From positions 3,784,001 to 3,848,000 of the forward strand of contig CP033051.1 in the NCBI GenBank assembly GCA_003667865.1: a DNA stretch of 64,000 nucleotides. The letters run 5' to 3'. The notes under the pieces are model-generated. The model made no database searches, was not told the DNA's origin, and saw nothing but the letters and a program-made list of their open reading frames with translations. Positions 60,374-64,000 of this stretch are shown here, piece after piece. The DNA is from Rossellomorea marisflavi (GTDB lineage: Bacteria > Bacillota > Bacilli > Bacillales > Bacillaceae_B). How positions within the stretch are numbered: position 1 is the first letter of the stretch; the number at the start of each line of letters is the position of its first letter. Made by a program: the position numbers and the translations under genes.

Positions 60374-61696
60374 TCATTCTTCTGCCTGTTTTTCTTCAAC
60401 AATCGCTCTTACTTTAGAAATTCTTTTCTCATTAACTTCTTCAACTGTGAACACGATGTTTTCATGCCTCACGTCTAACTGCTCGCCTTCACTCGGAATA
60501 TATCCTAGTTCCCCTATCATAAACCCACTTAGAGTATCAAATTTTTCCGTTGGTAGTACTACCTTTAATAAATCTTCTACCTTATAAAGACTTACAGTAC
60601 CAGACATTAAATAAACTCCTTGCTGAATAACCTCTATTTCGACCTCATCTAAATCAGGTTCATCATATTCATCAAAGATGTTTCCTACAATTTCTTCAAT
60701 TAGATCCTCGATTGTAACAATTCCATCTGTTCCACCATATTCATCTGTAGCAACAGCCATATGAATGTTTCTCTCTTGCATTTCCTTAAATAATTCATCA
60801 ATATTTTTGGATTCAAGCACAAAGTATGGTGTACGAAGTAATTTCCTTAAATTAAAATTGTCCTCTTCACAATCCTCGACAAATTGTATTAAGTCCTTTG
60901 AGTGCAGGATTCCAATAATATCATCCATATTCTTTTCATAAACAGGAAAACGGGTGTACCGTTCTGATGTTACAATCGAGATTGTATGTTTTAGACTATA
61001 ATCAATTGGAATCGCTATGATCGATGTACGATGGGTCATAATATCTGAAACCGTTTTATTATTAAATTCAAAAATATTGTTTATCATCACTTTCTCAGCC
61101 TGTTGAATGGTTCCTTTTTCTTCACCAACATCAATCATCATCCGAATTTCTTCCTCTGTTACATTTTCGTCCTCAGCATTCGGATCGACTCCAAATAAAC
61201 GGACCACAACATTCATGGACATCGTTAATAATTTTACAAAAGGTGACGTCACCTTTGATAAAAATGTTAATGGATAAACAGCAATCATCGAAATCTCTTC
61301 TGCTTTTTGTAATGCAAGTCGCTTTGGAACAAGTTCTCCCAGTACTAATGTAAAGTACGATAAAATCAATGTAATAATGACAACTGATAACGTTTCTAGT
61401 AGGTCTTTGGGAATCGGAGCTCCCATATCATATAGAACTTCTGCAAGTCGCCCTGCAAAGCTTCCAGCTGCAAATGCACTTGCTAAAAAACCAGCCAAGG
61501 TAATCCCAATTTGAATCGTTGCTAGAAACCGACTCGGCTCGTTCAGAAGTGTATACAGCATCTTGGCTTTTTTATCGCCACTTTCAGCCATCGCCTTTAC
61601 TTTGTTATCATTTAACGAGATAAGAGCGATCTCGGAAGCAGCAAAAAAAGCATTTATAAGAATCAGTACAATCAGTACTAATATTTCAGTAACCAA
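60374..61696 (-). CDS. CNNM/CorC (hemolysin C family) protein
   Basis: About 440 residues from TTG 61696, nine bases after GGGAG; the frame opens at 61771 but without a site. N-terminal DUF21/CNNM domain with three to four helices (VLIVLILINAFFAASEIALISLN, NEPSRFLATIQIGITLAGFLASA), a CBS pair (HRTSIIAIPIDYSL, RNIHMAVATDEYGGTDGIVTIEDLIEEIVGNIFDEYDE) and the C-terminal CorC_HlyC domain. Family members move or regulate Mg2+ and divalent metals; the hemolysin name is historical. Confidence 0.92.
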   Translation of the reverse strand: MVTEILVLIVLILINAFFAASEIALISLNDNKVKAMAESGDKKAKMLYTLLNEPSRFLATIQIGITLAGFLASAFAAGSFAGRLAEVLYDMGAPIPKDLLETLSVVIITLILSYFTLVLGELVPKRLALQKAEEISMIAVYPLTFLSKVTSPFVKLLTMSMNVVVRLFGVDPNAEDENVTEEEIRMMIDVGEEKGTIQQAEKVMINNIFEFNNKTVSDIMTHRTSIIAIPIDYSLKHTISIVTSERYTRFPVYEKNMDDIIGILHSKDLIQFVEDCEEDNFNLRKLLRTPYFVLESKNIDELFKEMQERNIHMAVATDEYGGTDGIVTIEDLIEEIVGNIFDEYDEPDLDEVEIEVIQQGVYLMSGTVSLYKVEDLLKVVLPTEKFDTLSGFMIGELGYIPSEGEQLDVRHENIVFTVEEVNEKRISKVRAIVEEKQAEE

Positions 61697-61832
61697 TGAA
61701 ACCATCTCCCGTATATAATGGGCTTTATACCCATGAAAGTTTTTATCTATCTTTGATTTAAGTAAGTACATATATTTTATGTAATATTACTGATTACATA
61801 CAGATTGGTCTAATATTTCCTAATCAAATAGA

Positions 61833-61856
61833 AAACAGCCTTAAACTAGGCTGTTT
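61833..61856. terminator. Isolated hairpin upstream of corC-like and FNT genes
   Basis: AAACAGCCT/AGGCTGTTT with a six-base loop in the 354-base gap 61697-62050. T-rich on the plus strand. There is no gene before it on the plus strand; it may end an unseen small RNA. Nothing else is clear in this gap. Confidence 0.5.
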
Positions 61857-62050
61857 ATTTGTTTTGATTTGTTTTCACTTTTTCTGCATTTTGTTTTGCT
61901 CGGAGGTGTTGAATAGTCATAGTTTGATTCTCTACCGATACCCATATCCTTGATCACTATTATGTTTTATTAAAATAGAAATTCTACATATTAATAGTAT
62001 TGCTAGTAAAAAATATAGCTACATTACATGTAGGATTGAGGAATGACAAC

Positions 62051-62842
62051 ATGGAAACACATTCATTGTCACAGGTGGAAACACTAGCGTTAAAAAAGCA
62101 AAAAGTCTTCCAGACAAATAAAGTACACTATATCCTTAGAGCTGTTCTTGCGAGTATGTTTATAGGCTTTGGTGTTATAGTAGCATTCAAAAGTGGTGGT
62201 TACTTCTATAATGAACACTCACCTGTTGCCTACCTTGTGGCTGCTTTTACATTTGGATCAGCCATCATATTAATTGCATATGGTGGTGGAGATTTATATA
62301 CAGGTAATACATTTTACTTTACATATACAGCCCTGAGGAAGAAAATGAGCTGGTCATCCGTTATGAAGTTATGGACTGCTAGCTATGTAGGAAATATACT
62401 CGGAGCAATTGCTTTCGCTTTTTTAATTTATACAACTGGGCTGTTTCGTGATTCTTCAGTAAATGGATTCTTATTATCTGTAGCGGAAAAAAAGATGCAC
62501 ACACCCATATCGGAACTATTTTTCAGAGGAATACTTTGTAATTGGCTCGTTTGCCTTGCCTTTTTTATTCCTATGAATTTAAAAGAGGATAGCGCTAAGT
62601 TATTTGTAAAGGTATTGTTTGTTTTTTGTTTCTTTATTTCGGGATATGAACATAGTATCGCTAACATGTGTACATTTGCCATTGCGCTTGTTTTAGATCA
62701 TCCTGAAACGATTTCATTTAGTGGAGTCATTTATAATCTAATTCCAGTAACGATCGGGAATCTAATTGGCGGTAGTATTCTGATGGGCTGGATGTATTAT
62801 TACGTTAATAAGCCTTATTTTGAAGATGATGCCTCATCTTAA
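62051..62842 (+). CDS. Formate/nitrite transporter family protein (YwcJ-like)
   Basis: About 263 residues from ATG 62051 behind TTGAGGAATGACAAC; the TTG at 62000 has no site. FNT fold with six helices: motif AYGGGDLYTGNTFYFT in helix/loop II, GILCNWLVCLAFF, SGYEHSIANMCTFAI with the central His, typical of FNT channels. YwcJ-type Bacillus members transport nitrite or formate. Confidence 0.9.
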   Translation: METHSLSQVETLALKKQKVFQTNKVHYILRAVLASMFIGFGVIVAFKSGGYFYNEHSPVAYLVAAFTFGSAIILIAYGGGDLYTGNTFYFTYTALRKKMSWSSVMKLWTASYVGNILGAIAFAFLIYTTGLFRDSSVNGFLLSVAEKKMHTPISELFFRGILCNWLVCLAFFIPMNLKEDSAKLFVKVLFVFCFFISGYEHSIANMCTFAIALVLDHPETISFSGVIYNLIPVTIGNLIGGSILMGWMYYYVNKPYFEDDASS

Positions 62843-62915
62843 TGTAATTCTAAAAAGTAGGTTTTCATCTTAGGGGGAATCTAACTGATCCCTCCCTATG
62901 TCACCACATCAAATT

Positions 62916-63692
62916 TTATAGAATATCAATCCAAATTTTAATTGCTGTAGCTGATATTAAAATTGCTAATATGGTTTGAAGTAACTTTGTAGGAATCTTT
63001 TTACCCGACATAGCACCAAGAGGCGATGCAATTAAGCTTGCTACTACCATTATAAATGCTGGTAAATATTCAATCTGTCCAGTTGTTATTTTCCCAACTG
63101 TTGCACCAATTGAAGAAATAAACGTAATAGCTAATGAGGATGCAATGGTCATACGAGTAGGGATTTTTAACACAACAAGCATAATTGGTACAAGTAAGAA
63201 TGCCCCTGCTGCCCCAACAATTCCGGCACCAATCCCAACGACAAGTGAAAGAACAGTTGCGAGCCATTTGTTAAATTGCACATGCTCTAGCTGGATATCG
63301 TCAATGCCTTTTTTGGGAACGAACATCATAATAGCAGCAATCAAGGCTAAAAGTCCGTAGGTTAGATTAATTCCTACTTCAGATACTAGCTTCGATCCAT
63401 AGCCACCAATAAAGCTACCAATCAAAATGCTACCACCCATATACGCAATCAACTTTTTGTTTAAGTATCCACCCTTACGATATGCCCAAACACCACCGAT
63501 TGTTGCAAAAAAAACTTGAATTGCACTTATTCCAGATACTTCATGCGCACTAAAGGCTGCTAAACCAAATAATGGTGGGATATATAGTAGCATTGGATAT
63601 TTGATGATAGACCCACCAATCCCAAGCATTCCTGATATATATGAACCAATGAATCCTATTAAAAAGATTGTAATAATAAACGGAATATCCAT
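62916..63692 (-). CDS. TauE/SafE family sulfite/sulfonate exporter
   Basis: 258 residues, about eight transmembrane helices. TauE/SafE repeats: [23 protein letters not shown] and [27 protein letters not shown] behind GGGGGAGAGGGA. Follows a TusA-like gene in the same direction, as in the yrkI-yrkJ pair, suggesting a role in sulfur oxyanion or persulfide stress handling. Gap of 49 bases contains a terminator-like hairpin. Confidence 0.9.
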   Translation of the reverse strand: MDIPFIITIFLIGFIGSYISGMLGIGGSIIKYPMLLYIPPLFGLAAFSAHEVSGISAIQVFFATIGGVWAYRKGGYLNKKLIAYMGGSILIGSFIGGYGSKLVSEVGINLTYGLLALIAAIMMFVPKKGIDDIQLEHVQFNKWLATVLSLVVGIGAGIVGAAGAFLLVPIMLVVLKIPTRMTIASSLAITFISSIGATVGKITTGQIEYLPAFIMVVASLIASPLGAMSGKKIPTKLLQTILAILISATAIKIWIDIL

Positions 63693-63714
63693 TCCCTCTC
63701 CCCCTATATGAAAA

Positions 63715-63733
63715 GGGACCTATGACAGGTCCC
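63715..63733 (-). terminator. Hairpin between the TusA-like and TauE-like genes
   Basis: GGGACCT/AGGTCCC with a five-base loop, then TTTTC on the minus strand. May attenuate the downstream exporter gene. Confidence 0.7.
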
Positions 63734-63741
63734 CTATAAAA

Positions 63742-63969
63742 TTATCCCTTTTGAATCCAAAACTTTAAGATATTATCTTCTTCAACAAATTCCAGCAGCT
63801 CATGTCCTCCCGATTTCGTCCAAGCTGTAAAATCATTTTTTGCTCCATGATCTGTTGCATGCACCTCTAATATCTGTCCTGATTCTAGTTCATTCATAGC
63901 TTTCTTTGTTTTCACTATTGGCATTGGACAAGCCAAACCTTTTGCATCTAATACTTTTGTTACTTCCAT
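63742..63969 (-). CDS. TusA/SirA-like sulfur carrier protein (YrkI-like)
   Basis: 75 residues. N-terminal GLACPMPIVKTKKAM contains the CPxP motif with the persulfide Cys; typical SirA/TusA fold with the second strand DHGAKNDFTAWTKSGG. Sulfur relay protein; in Bacillus found with rhodanese and TauE genes. ATG behind GGAGGGTTACTCA. Upstream genes are outside the window. Confidence 0.93.
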   Translation of the reverse strand: MEVTKVLDAKGLACPMPIVKTKKAMNELESGQILEVHATDHGAKNDFTAWTKSGGHELLEFVEEDNILKFWIQKG

Positions 63970-64000
63970 TGAGTAACCCTCCTCTATTTTTTTGTATGTT

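Noticed and set aside
61864-61926. Short minus-strand frame starting with MTIQHLRAKQ
   Set aside because: Protein-like composition but no ribosome binding site and only 21 codons; not enough support for a gene.

Overview
The window comes from the chromosome of a low-GC, endospore-forming member of the Bacillaceae. Evidence is the spore-specific gene set (spoIIP, a gerA/gerB/gerC receptor operon, CotX-type coat genes with a sigma-K-like promoter, a sporulation-type histidine kinase), Bacillus-type strong ribosome binding sites with frequent TTG/GTG starts, and gene pairs known from Bacillus (citA-citR, argCJBD-carAB-argF, a tusA-tauE pair like yrkI-yrkJ). Dispersed repeats show that it is not the B. 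subtilis reference. No rRNA, tRNA, CRISPR array or prophage was seen. Most genes lie on the minus strand.

Layout. 0-5.8 kb: cytosolic PAS histidine kinase, an MpsC-family (DUF2294) protein, a CotX coat operon, a YwaF-like membrane protein, small proteins and a DUF4003 protein. 5.8-18.5 kb: a complete arginine pathway on the minus strand, argC-J-B-D-carA-carB-argF and then argG-argH. Both promoters, upstream of argC and of argG, carry paired AhrC/ArgR-like boxes with the same 22-base spacing. 18.7-29.7 kb: SpoIIP, MscS channel, small stress-like proteins, peptidase E, a germinant receptor operon, GNAT and SDR enzymes. 29.7-32.1 kb: an ABC-F antibiotic-resistance-type protein behind a long leader with a predicted terminator/antiterminator switch and a leader peptide, then a cold shock protein. 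32-46 kb: scattered acetyltransferases, an RsbR-like STAS protein, Nudix enzymes, a Fur-box-preceded ferredoxin-NADP reductase-like protein, DUF3231, citA/citR, arylamine N-acetyltransferase and YesL. 46-47.8 kb: an EamA/EmrE-like exporter flanked by two related, inverted MITE-like elements. 47.8-52 kb: thioesterase-nrdA-nrdB under a cobalamin riboswitch. 52.6-57 kb: a six-gene operon around an atypical P1B-type ATPase in which four proteins carry the motif HxxPGRxR, followed by a divergent ZIP transporter. 58-64 kb: K+ uptake TrkH/KtrB, small membrane proteins, CNNM/CorC protein, formate/nitrite transporter, TauE/SafE permease and TusA-like sulfur carrier.

The most unusual items are the HxxPGRxR metal-ATPase operon, including a 95-base dual-coding overlap and a non-canonical membrane metal motif; the ABC-F leader RNA switch; and B12-riboswitch control of a class I ribonucleotide reductase. 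Everything was read by eye from the sequence; family names are from recognition of motifs, not from database searches.
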